From an uncultured Rhodocyclaceae bacterium (GTDB lineage: Bacteria; Pseudomonadota; Gammaproteobacteria; Burkholderiales; Rhodocyclaceae): DNA of 12,631 nucleotides. Numbering within the stretch: the first letter of the stretch is position 1; the number at the start of each line of letters is the position of its first letter. Shown one piece after another: positions 1 to 6,540 of this stretch. The stretch spans positions 1-12,631 of the forward strand of contig CAIYZZ010000144.1 of NCBI GenBank assembly GCA_903930805.1. Direction: 5' to 3'. Under the pieces are notes generated by a model, which was not told where the DNA came from, ran no database searches, and saw nothing but the letters and a program-made list of their open reading frames with translations. A program made the translations under genes and the position numbers.

Positions 1-1
1 A

Positions 2-991
2 CTGCGCCTCAACGTGTTGCTGGCCGGCGAGGTGCTGGCCATTCGTATCGACGAGGGCGCGCGCACGCTGTACGGCCTGACACCGAAGGGCGAGGCACGC
101 GTGCCGCTCAATCCGGTCGGGCGTGCCGATCGCTATTTTCTGCGTGTGCGCGAGTTGCTGGGTGGTCATGCGCTCGGCTCGCCCGGCGGTTATCCGGTGC
201 ATCTGCGGCACTGGATGCGCATGGGGCAATCCGGCTCGAAAAATCTCGAGGCCTTGCTCAAATTGGGTGATCCGGACGCGGTGCTGGCCGTCGCTTTTGC
301 GCCCGCGCTGACCGACGAGTTGGCGCGCCGTGCCTGGTGGGCCTGCCCGACGGTGGAGGCCGCACGTGTGATGATCGCCTGTCCGGCGGTCCGCGAAGGC
401 GAGATGGGCAAGCTGCTGGCCGATCATCTGATTGAGCACCTGCCTTTCGAGGAGGATCCCGAAGCCGCCATGAATACCGTGCGTGCCGTGCTCGCCGCCG
501 GACTGCTCGATTTTGCCATGCGCGAAGCTTTGTGGCTCAAGGGCAAGCGTCGGCCGCATTACCTGGTCGGCTTTCTTGAATGTCTGCCGGATGATTTGCC
601 GGAAGATTCTCCGCGTGAGGTGCCGGCCGGGCTGGCCGGTCAGGATGCACCGGCGCTACGCTTGCTGACACGCTGTTACTCCGGCAGCGGACAAAGTTAC
701 CTCAAGGCGGTGGAACTGGCACTGGAAAAACCCCCGGTGCATGCGATGGCCTATCTGCTGCTCGATCTGCTGGGCGAGTATTTCGCTGCCGGCAAGGATG
801 CACTGGCCGAACTTCCCGATGCACCGGCCGAGGCGGCGGCTCTGGCGGCCCTCGCCGGTTTGAGCAACGCCGACGCCGAACCTATCCTGAAGCGCACCAC
901 GGCAGTCGGGCCGCTGATGCGCCGTCACCTCGAGCCGCTGTTTGCGCCGATCATCACAAACTTGCGCATTCTGCGTGGCCTGTCAAAATAA
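2..991 (+). CDS. dsrS: DsrS-like protein, 5' end cut off by the window
   Basis: This gene is open from the first in-frame codon (base 2), so its true start lies upstream. About 329 residues remain. The visible N-terminal part contains LRLNVLLAGEVLAI, then GHALGSPGGYPVHLRHWMRM and ARRAWWACPT. The rest is helical and leucine-rich, with no signal peptide or membrane segment, which points to a soluble cytoplasmic protein. From memory these motifs resemble DsrS, the last gene of the dsr sulfur-oxidation cluster of Allochromatium vinosum, which has been linked to regulation of that cluster and has no known catalytic activity. I could not align it. The stop at 989-991 lies three bases before the next ATG, so it is probably co-transcribed with the S24-like gene. 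If the DsrS call is wrong it is a conserved hypothetical protein. A GTG at 14 is an internal codon, not a convincing start. Confidence 0.6.
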   Translation: MRLNVLLAGEVLAIRIDEGARTLYGLTPKGEARVPLNPVGRADRYFLRVRELLGGHALGSPGGYPVHLRHWMRMGQSGSKNLEALLKLGDPDAVLAVAFAPALTDELARRAWWACPTVEAARVMIACPAVREGEMGKLLADHLIEHLPFEEDPEAAMNTVRAVLAAGLLDFAMREALWLKGKRRPHYLVGFLECLPDDLPEDSPREVPAGLAGQDAPALRLLTRCYSGSGQSYLKAVELALEKPPVHAMAYLLLDLLGEYFAAGKDALAELPDAPAEAAALAALAGLSNADAEPILKRTTAVGPLMRRHLEPLFAPIITNLRILRGLSK

Positions 992-994
992 ACC

Positions 995-1381
995 ATGAAC
1001 GAAAAAAAACCTTTCCCTATCCCCGTCGTGCCGGCGACCGCCGCTGGTCTGGAGTCGGATGCTGCGCTCGACAACTGTAGCGCCGCCGAGTCTTTCGCCC
1101 TCATGGTGTTGGGTGACAGTATGGAGCCAGAATTCGTCGAAGGCGACATCATCATCATTGAGCCCGAGGGACTGGCGACCGACGGCTCCTACGTTATGGC
1201 CCGGCTGAACGACGAGTGGATCTTTCGCCAACTGGTCAAACATGAGGGGGGCTGGAAATTGCAGCCCCTCAACCCCAAGTACCCCGAGGCGAGCATTCCT
1301 GACCTGTCGGTTATCAAGGGGGTGATCATCCAGAAATCCAAGCCGGGCCGCCGCAAGGCCGCCAAACGCTACGTTGAATAG
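995..1381 (+). CDS. Stand-alone S24/LexA-like peptidase-fold protein without HTH
   Basis: This 128-residue protein consists essentially of the S24 (LexA/UmuD C-terminal) fold. Residues 37-51 carry the serine-site signature with GDSMEPEF, so Ser42 is the expected nucleophile, followed by EGDIIIIEP. The region DGSYVMARLNDEWIFRQL (63-80) aligns with the LexA strand holding the catalytic lysine, but that position is Arg78. There is no N-terminal DNA-binding domain. An Ala17-Gly18 pair sits 24 residues before the serine, closer than the cleavage site of LexA or UmuD. The tail (116-128) is strongly basic (KPGRRKAAKR). The start follows the upstream stop by three bases and has no clear Shine-Dalgarno sequence, so reinitiation after the DsrS-like gene is likely. 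Its role is unknown: autoproteolysis may be lost or altered, and it could be a binding or regulatory module. A signal peptidase is unlikely because there is no membrane segment. Confidence 0.82.
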   Translation: MNEKKPFPIPVVPATAAGLESDAALDNCSAAESFALMVLGDSMEPEFVEGDIIIIEPEGLATDGSYVMARLNDEWIFRQLVKHEGGWKLQPLNPKYPEASIPDLSVIKGVIIQKSKPGRRKAAKRYVE

Positions 1382-1388
1382 GAATGCC

Positions 1389-1619
1389 ATGCCTTACTAC
1401 ATTTATCGCGTTGCCCAGTTGGGGCAGATCAGGCAGCTCGAAAAGCTGAACCAGTTCGAGGTCTTCACGGAGGCATCGAACGAGGCCAAGCGCCTGCGCC
1501 AGGAGAGCGACCCGGCGCAAGGCAAAATCCAGGTGATGTTCGGCGAAAACGAACTGCAGGCCGAGGAAGCGCTCTACAACGTGCGCGCAGTCCAGCCCGT
1601 CTACGGCGACGAGTGGTAG
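1389..1619 (+). CDS. Small conserved-looking hypothetical protein, 76 aa
   Basis: This is a 76-residue soluble protein starting MPYYIYRVAQLGQ, with a charged central helix rich in Glu, Lys, Arg and Gln (about 20-48) and an acidic end (VYGDEW). I chose ATG 1389 over the upstream in-frame TTG at 1374 because AGGA at 1380-1383 lies five bases before it, and 1374 falls inside the previous gene. It has no cysteines, signal peptide or membrane segment. The pattern of a YYIYRV strand, amphipathic helix, QVMF strand and EEAL helix suggests a small alpha/beta domain. I recall similar short proteins with this N-terminus near sulfur or energy-metabolism genes in Proteobacteria but cannot name a family. 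It sits seven bases after the S24-like gene and 14 bases before the next, within one apparent transcript. No function is proposed. Confidence 0.72.
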   Translation: MPYYIYRVAQLGQIRQLEKLNQFEVFTEASNEAKRLRQESDPAQGKIQVMFGENELQAEEALYNVRAVQPVYGDEW

Positions 1620-1633
1620 CCCGGCCGGCGGCG

Positions 1634-2080
1634 ATGGACGAAGCCAGCTACCACGTCGCCCGCGGCCAACTCAACCGCCTGCCCTGCGTCTTCGAGAAGG
1701 CGCTACTTTGCCAGGCGGCGGTGTGCGAGGCCGCGCAGCGGTTGTCGCTCGCCGAGCGCGAGATGATGGCTTGTCGGAAACCGTTGGTGCGGGCGGCCTG
1801 CGGCCAGTTGCTCAATCTGTTGAGGGCGAACTCGGCCTTCGCCCTCAAGATCAAGGATGCCCAGCGCATACTGCCGCACGCGATGATGATGAAAGTGCAA
1901 TGCGGTGGGCTGACTGGTCTGAAAGATTTGCTCGACCCCGAGGCGCCCGCGCCTGATGTGCTGAAGCTGGTGCTCCTGGCCCAGACCGAATATGGCGGTT
2001 TCGATGCGCTGCCCTTCTCGCAGCTTGTCCAGGGCGTTGCCCACTGGCAAATTCGCAAGCGGCATCAGCCGAAAACATGA
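1634..2080 (+). CDS. Hypothetical protein with six cysteines, 148 aa
   Basis: This 148-residue protein is mostly helical by composition. It has six cysteines at 18, 26, 31, 47, 56 and 90. The N-terminal half reads NRLPCVFEKALLCQ, then SLAEREMMACRKP and RAACGQLLNLL. The middle has FALKIKD and the sequence VQCGGLTGL around Cys90. There is no signal peptide or transmembrane helix, so the cysteines would be in the reducing cytoplasm, which favours metal, Fe-S or redox chemistry over structural disulfides. This is inference, since no standard ferredoxin or zinc-finger spacing is present. I chose ATG 1634; an in-frame GTG at 1613 would overlap the preceding stop and add seven residues, and neither has a strong Shine-Dalgarno. 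The gene overlaps the next by four bases (ATGA at 2077-2080), implying translational coupling. I do not recognise a named family with certainty. Confidence 0.75.
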   Translation: MDEASYHVARGQLNRLPCVFEKALLCQAAVCEAAQRLSLAEREMMACRKPLVRAACGQLLNLLRANSAFALKIKDAQRILPHAMMMKVQCGGLTGLKDLLDPEAPAPDVLKLVLLAQTEYGGFDALPFSQLVQGVAHWQIRKRHQPKT

Positions 2081-3111
2081 TCGCGGGACTTGATCGATTG
2101 ATCGAGGCGGTGCAGCGCAACTGCCATATCGCCGATGCGTGTCACGCCCGCGACATGACGCTGTGCTCTTACCTGCTTGAGATGCGCGAGTTCTACCGCT
2201 GGGAGCAGGGCATTCCCCTGGGTGACACGCTGGCACGTCCCGAGGTCGGCGCTTGGCTCAATGCCCGCGAGGTGCTGTGGGAGACGCTGGCCGACGCCAG
2301 CTTCGGCACGCTGCCGGTTGCCGGCGCGGAATTCGATCCCTTCGCCAGTGTGGCGATCAACCGGAAACTCGTGCCTCACGGCCTCGTTTATGGTGCCGGT
2401 ATCGGCCGTTTTGGCAAGCCGCATTTCTTTCTGGGGCGACTTGCACATCGTGAGGAGGCCGATGGTCTTACGGTGCTGGTGTGTGAGTGCGAATACGCAC
2501 GCGATCTCACCGCTATTCCCGCTGCGCTGCAAAACGGCACCGTGGTCGTGCGCCGCGAAGCCTTGCAGCAATGGCTGTGGGAAAAGGCTGAAGCCTGGAC
2601 GTTGAAGAAAACGCCTGGCGCACTGGCGCAGGCACTCGCCGCGCATGGTTATGCCGATGATCCACACGCGGCGCTTGAACGCATGACTGACGCCGAAACC
2701 GCAACACTGATTCTCCATGAGCGCGGCGAACACGCTGCCGGCAAACTGCTCGGACCGGCATGGGAGGAAATGCTCGGCGGTTTCAAGAGGCGCCGCCCCG
2801 AAATTCTTGCGCGTGCCGTGCGTGACAACCTCGCCGATTGCCTTGTCACACTGCCTGCACTGATCGAGCGTGCGGCGTGGCCGCAACTGTATTTCTGGTT
2901 CGCCAATCTGGATGGTATGCGTGAGACGCTGTTTCCCGCACTCGCTACTTTCGCTATCGAAAAAGTCGGTGCTGGCGGGACGGCACATTTACAGGACGTC
3001 GTGCGACGTGGCGCCGCCCATTGGGAGCAAGTCGCCCGGAAGTTGCTTGCACTGGATGAAAACGCCATCGAAGCGCTAACGCATAACACTGAAACCCTGG
3101 CCTTGGCATAA
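2077..3111 (+). CDS. Conserved hypothetical protein, Sfum_1244-like
   Basis: This is a 344-residue soluble protein. The N-terminal 45 residues hold a distinctive block with NCHIADACHA and TLCSYLLEMREFYRWE, with cysteines at 16, 22 and 30. From memory this resembles the family labelled Sfum_1244, after a gene of the sulfate reducer Syntrophobacter fumaroxidans; that identification was not checked by alignment and no activity is known to me. A central part contains LVYGAGIGRFGKPHFFLGRL and a short LVCECEYARDL strand. The C-terminal half is helical. The start overlaps the previous stop (ATGA), and the stop overlaps the ATG of hyi by one base (TAATG at 3109-3113). It is therefore physically coupled to the glycolate operon downstream, although nothing in its sequence suggests carbon metabolism. 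A copy of the dispersed 24-base motif lies in its 3' part (2961-2984), encoding EKVGAGGTA. Confidence 0.65.
   Translation: MIAGLDRLIEAVQRNCHIADACHARDMTLCSYLLEMREFYRWEQGIPLGDTLARPEVGAWLNAREVLWETLADASFGTLPVAGAEFDPFASVAINRKLVPHGLVYGAGIGRFGKPHFFLGRLAHREEADGLTVLVCECEYARDLTAIPAALQNGTVVVRREALQQWLWEKAEAWTLKKTPGALAQALAAHGYADDPHAALERMTDAETATLILHERGEHAAGKLLGPAWEEMLGGFKRRRPEILARAVRDNLADCLVTLPALIERAAWPQLYFWFANLDGMRETLFPALATFAIEKVGAGGTAHLQDVVRRGAAHWEQVARKLLALDENAIEALTHNTETLALA
2961..2984 (+). repeat. Dispersed 24-base motif, copy 1
   Basis: The motif begins AAAAGTCGG and ends GGACGGC. This copy lies in the 3' part of the Sfum_1244-like gene and encodes part of EKVGAGGTA. It matches copy 2 (7226) at 22 of 24 bases and copies 3 and 4 (7436, 8493) at 20 of 24 each. 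Flanking sequence is unrelated between copies. The matches were counted by eye. Confidence 0.45.
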
Positions 3112-3893
3112 TGTCTGCCATGCCACTCCAGTTCTCCGCCAATCTTTCTTTCCTTTTCACCGAACACGACTTCCTCGACCGCTTTGGCGCAGCCGCAAGC
3201 GCCGGCTTCAAGGGCGTCGAGTGCCACTTTCCCTATGACTTCGACAAATCAGTGCTGGCCGAGGTGGTGATGACATCGGGTGTCGAGGTGGTGCTGTTCA
3301 ACCTGCCGGCCGGCAACTGGGCAGCGGGGGAGCGTGGTATCGCCTGCCTGCCAGAGCGCAAGGCAGAATTTCAGGACGGCGTGGGCCGTGCCATCGAATA
3401 TGCCGAGGCGCTGGGCTGCACACGGCTGAACTGTTTGGTGGGTGTGCCGGCAACAGCGCGTGATCAGGCGAGTGAAACGCTGGCCGACAACCTGCGCTTT
3501 GCCGCCACTGCCACCCAGCGCGCGGGTATTCGCCTGCTGCTCGAACCGCTCAACACGCGCGACAACCCGGGTTTCCTGATTTCCACCACAGCACAAGCCC
3601 TGCAAGTGCTGGATGCCGTGGGTAGCCGCAACCTGCAACTGCAATACGACGTCTATCACGCGCAGGTGATGGAAGGTGATCTCACGCATACGCTCGAAAT
3701 CAACTTGCCGCGCATCGGCCACATCCAGATCGCCGACAACCCCGGTCGCCATCAGCCAGGCACCGGCGAGATCAATTTCCCATTCCTGTTTGAACGCCTG
3801 CAAAAACTCGGCTACGCGGGTTGGATTGGCTGCGAATACAGGCCGAGCGGGGATACTCCCGATAGTTTTAACTGGCTTACTGCATGGCGGTAA
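3111..3893 (+). CDS. hyi: Hydroxypyruvate isomerase
   Basis: Hyi interconverts hydroxypyruvate and tartronate semialdehyde in the glycerate pathway of glyoxylate assimilation. The protein is 260 residues, close to the usual 258 or so, and has the xylose-isomerase-like TIM barrel. It opens FSANLSFLFTE and continues GFKGVECHFPYD (32-43), NLPAGNW (64-70), LLLEPLNTRDNPG (142-154), QYDVYHAQ (178-185), GHIQIADNPGRHQPGTGEI (203-221) and GCEYRP (240-245). Glu145 and Glu242 sit where the family's catalytic, metal-binding glutamates occur. ATG 3111 overlaps the previous stop by one base. ATG 3120 (MPLQFSANLS) fits the family N-terminus slightly better, and neither has a good Shine-Dalgarno. The 3' end overlaps the glycerate kinase start by ten bases. 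OtnI-type 2-oxo-tetronate isomerases are close relatives, but the glycolate operon favours Hyi. Confidence 0.93.
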   Translation: MSAMPLQFSANLSFLFTEHDFLDRFGAAASAGFKGVECHFPYDFDKSVLAEVVMTSGVEVVLFNLPAGNWAAGERGIACLPERKAEFQDGVGRAIEYAEALGCTRLNCLVGVPATARDQASETLADNLRFAATATQRAGIRLLLEPLNTRDNPGFLISTTAQALQVLDAVGSRNLQLQYDVYHAQVMEGDLTHTLEINLPRIGHIQIADNPGRHQPGTGEINFPFLFERLQKLGYAGWIGCEYRPSGDTPDSFNWLTAWR

Positions 3894-5065
3894 ATCCTCG
3901 CGAGTTTCTGCGCGGCCTGTTCGACGCGGCCGTGACTGCCGTGCATCCGTCTGTTTGCCTGCCACCACATCTGCCCGATTCGCGCAGCGTCAAGGGTCGC
4001 ATCGTCGTCGTCGGTGCGGGCAAGGCTGCGGCGGCGATGGCGCAGGCAGTGGAAATTGCGTGGAGTTCTGAACTCCACCGGGTCACCGGTATTGTTGTCA
4101 CCCGCTACGGTCACGGCGCGCCCACGCGCAAGATCGAGGTGATCGAGGCCGCTCATCCGGTGCCCGACGCGGCCGGGCAGGCCGCCGCCGCGCGCATCCT
4201 TGCAGCCGTGCAAGGGCTGACTGAAGATGATCTGGTGCTGGCGCTGATGTCTGGCGGGGGGTCGGCGCTGCTGGTGCTGCCCGCGCCGGGCATCACGCTG
4301 GCCGAGAAGCAGGCCGCGACACGTGCGTTGCTGATGAATGGCGCTTCCATCCACGAAATCAACGCGGCACGCAAGAAGATGTCGGCGATCAAGGGCGGCA
4401 AGCTGGCCGCTGCCGCCATGCCGGCGCGGGTGCTGACGTTGGCAATTTCGGATGTGCCTGGTGATGATCCGGCCACCATTGCCTCGGGGCCGACGGTGCC
4501 GGCACCGCATGAACCGGCTTTTTCGCGCTGCGAGACGCGCCTGATCGCCACGGCGCGCGTTGCCTTGCACGCGGCCGCCGCAGTTGCGCGGGGGGCAGGC
4601 ATTACGCCATTGATCCTTGGCGACCGTATTGAAGGCGAGGCGCGTGAGGTGGCAAAGGTGCTGGCCGGCATTGCGCTCTCGTGTCAGTGTCACGGCTTGC
4701 CGGTTAAGCCGCCGTGTGTGCTGCTCTCCGGTGGCGAAACCACGGTGAGCGTGCGCGGCAAGGGGCGTGGCGGCCGCAATGCCGAGTTGCAACTGGCGTT
4801 GGCGCTGGCGTTGCATGGCCAGCCTGGCATTCACGCCATCGCCTGCGATACCGACGGCATCGACGGCATGGAAGACAACGCCGGCGCATGGGTCTTTCCC
4901 GACACGCTGGCGCGGGCTTGTGCGCAAGGCATGGACGCGCGTGCGCGACTGATGGACAATGACGCCTATGGTTTCTTCGCCGCCCTCGACGATCTGGTCG
5001 TCACCGGCCCTACCCGCACCAACGTCAATGATTTCCGCGCCATCCTGATCGAGCTTGCCCCATGA
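3884..5065 (+). CDS. gckA: Glycerate 2-kinase (GckA/TtuD type, MOFRL family)
   Basis: The enzyme phosphorylates D-glycerate with ATP to 2-phosphoglycerate, returning glyoxylate carbon to glycolysis; older annotations call this family hydroxypyruvate reductase TtuD. Visible blocks are VVVGAGKAAAAMAQ (Lys47, the position of a proposed catalytic lysine in the Thermotoga enzyme), EAAHPVPDAAG (88-98), LMSGGGSALL (121-130), SAIKGGKLA (167-175), SDVPGDDPATIASGPTVP (189-206), LSGGETTVSV and GRGGRNAELQLAL (MOFRL region), and a C-terminal TGPTRTNVNDFRAI. It has 393 residues against about 415-430 usual. The shortfall appears to lie right after SGPTVPAP (about residue 207), where relatives I recall have some 30-40 extra residues. 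Lys165 replaces a histidine I expect in the RKHLSAIKGG motif. The gene overlaps hyi by ten bases and glcD by four. Confidence 0.94.
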   Translation: MAVNPREFLRGLFDAAVTAVHPSVCLPPHLPDSRSVKGRIVVVGAGKAAAAMAQAVEIAWSSELHRVTGIVVTRYGHGAPTRKIEVIEAAHPVPDAAGQAAAARILAAVQGLTEDDLVLALMSGGGSALLVLPAPGITLAEKQAATRALLMNGASIHEINAARKKMSAIKGGKLAAAAMPARVLTLAISDVPGDDPATIASGPTVPAPHEPAFSRCETRLIATARVALHAAAAVARGAGITPLILGDRIEGEAREVAKVLAGIALSCQCHGLPVKPPCVLLSGGETTVSVRGKGRGGRNAELQLALALALHGQPGIHAIACDTDGIDGMEDNAGAWVFPDTLARACAQGMDARARLMDNDAYGFFAALDDLVVTGPTRTNVNDFRAILIELAP

Positions 5066-6540
5066 CATCACGCACGCACTCCCACGAACGCGATCAGAAC
5101 TTTCCGGACGTTGATCGTGCCGCCGTACTGCATGCCCTGTCCGCTGTATTGCCGGCCGCCTCTTTGCTGGCGGATCCCGAAGAATTGAAGCCCTACGAAT
5201 GCGATGGCCTGACCGCCTATCGCCAGTTGCCGTTTGCCGTGACCCTGCCAGAAAACGAGGCGCAGGTGGTCGCCGTGCTGCGTACCTGCCACAAATCTGG
5301 CGTGCCGGTCGTGGCGCGTGGTGCCGGCACCGGCCTGTCCGGTGGCGCGACCCCGGTTGCCGGTGGCGTCATTCTCTCGCTTGCCAAATTCATGCGCATC
5401 CTGTCCGTCGATCCGCTCGCACGCACCGCACGCGTGCAGACGGGCGTGCGCAATCTCGCGATTTCGGAAGCGGCCGCCCCTCATGGCCTGTATTACGCAC
5501 CCGATCCGAGTTCGCAGATCGCCTGCACCATCGGCGGCAACGTCGCCGAAAACGCCGGCGGCGTGCATTGCCTCAAGTACGGCCTGACGGTGCATAACAT
5601 CCTCCGGCTGCGGGTGGCACTGGTGGACGGAGAGATCGTCGAGTTCGGTAGCGACGCGCTGGATACGCCCGGCTACGACCTGCTCGCACTGGCAATCGGT
5701 TCCGAAGGCATGCTCGGCGTGGTGCTCGAAGCCACGGTGAAGCTGACGCCCAAGCCGCGCGAGGCGCGCGTGGTGATGGCGTCGTTCGACGACATGACGG
5801 CGGCCGGCAATGCGGTGGCCAACATCATCGCCGCCGGCATCATTCCCGCCGGGCTGGAGATGATGGACAAGCCGGCGACGCGCGCCGTCGAAGATTTCGT
5901 GCATGCCGGCTATGACCTGGAGGCGGAAGCCATCCTGCTTGCCGAATCCGACGGCACGCCGGGAGAGGTAGACGAGGAAATCGCCGCGCTGTGCGCTGTG
6001 CTCGAAAAGGCCGGCGCACGCGGCCTGCGCGTCTCGCAAAGCGAAGCCGAGCGTCTCAAGTTCTGGGCCGGGCGCAAGGCGGCCTTCCCCGCGATCGGGC
6101 GCCTCACGCCGGATTACCTCTGCATGGATGGCACCATTCCGCGCAAGCATCTGGCGCATGTGCTGATCCGCATCGCCGCGTTGGCGGAACAGTACGGCCT
6201 GCGCTGCGCGAACGTCTTCCATGCCGGCGACGGCAACCTGCATCCGCTCATTATGTTCGACGCGAACGTGCCCGGCGAACTGGAGCGGGCCACCGGGTTG
6301 GGCGCGCGCATCCTCGAGCTCTCGGTCGATGTCGGCGGTACCATCACCGGTGAGCATGGCGTGGGCATCGAAAAAGTCGGCCAGATGTGCATGCAGTTCA
6401 CGCACGAGGAACTCGAGGTCTTCCATGCCGTGAAACGCGCCTTCGATCCTGCCGGCCTGCTCAATCCTGGCAAGGCGGTGCCGACGCCGCGGCACTGCTC
6501 GGAATACCGGCTGACCGGCAGCGCTAAGGGGGTGGCATGA
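5062..6540 (+). CDS. glcD: Glycolate dehydrogenase, FAD-linked subunit GlcD
   Basis: GlcD is the catalytic FAD subunit of the GlcDEF complex, which oxidises glycolate to glyoxylate and passes electrons to the respiratory chain. At 492 residues it is close to E. coli GlcD (499). The VAO/PCMH-type FAD-binding part is clear: PYECDGL (44-50), ARGAGTGLSGGA (85-96), PDPSSQIACTIGGNVAENAG (148-167), then LKYGLTVHNI and GSEGMLGV (213-220). The C-terminal FAD-oxidase part has HAGDGNLHPLI (387-397), GGTITGEHGVGIEK (425-438) and the closing FDPAGLLNPGK (461-471). D-lactate dehydrogenases share these motifs, but the adjacent glcE and glcF settle the assignment. The start ATG 5062 overlaps the gckA stop (ATGA) and the 3' end overlaps glcE in the same way. 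No GlcC-type regulator gene is present nearby. Confidence 0.97.
   Translation: MTSRTHSHERDQNFPDVDRAAVLHALSAVLPAASLLADPEELKPYECDGLTAYRQLPFAVTLPENEAQVVAVLRTCHKSGVPVVARGAGTGLSGGATPVAGGVILSLAKFMRILSVDPLARTARVQTGVRNLAISEAAAPHGLYYAPDPSSQIACTIGGNVAENAGGVHCLKYGLTVHNILRLRVALVDGEIVEFGSDALDTPGYDLLALAIGSEGMLGVVLEATVKLTPKPREARVVMASFDDMTAAGNAVANIIAAGIIPAGLEMMDKPATRAVEDFVHAGYDLEAEAILLAESDGTPGEVDEEIAALCAVLEKAGARGLRVSQSEAERLKFWAGRKAAFPAIGRLTPDYLCMDGTIPRKHLAHVLIRIAALAEQYGLRCANVFHAGDGNLHPLIMFDANVPGELERATGLGARILELSVDVGGTITGEHGVGIEKVGQMCMQFTHEELEVFHAVKRAFDPAGLLNPGKAVPTPRHCSEYRLTGSAKGVA

Noticed and set aside
962..992. Possible promoter (TTGCGC, 17-base spacer, AAAATA) before the S24-like gene
   Set aside because: The -10 match is poor and the site lies inside the end of the upstream gene; a three-base gap favours reinitiation.
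2065..2988. A 307-codon minus-strand frame opposite the Sfum_1244-like gene
   Set aside because: The + strand frame has the coupled ATGA start, the conserved-looking N-terminal block and correct spacing. The minus frame has none of these.
3812..5071. A 419-codon minus-strand frame opposite glycerate kinase
   Set aside because: It is a shadow of gckA with Arg/His/Gln-rich low-complexity sequence and no motif.
6367..6380. A further GAAAAAGTCGG in glcD resembling the start of the dispersed motif
   Set aside because: Only the first ten or so bases match and the rest (CCAGATG) does not. It encodes the conserved GIEKVGQM segment of GlcD.
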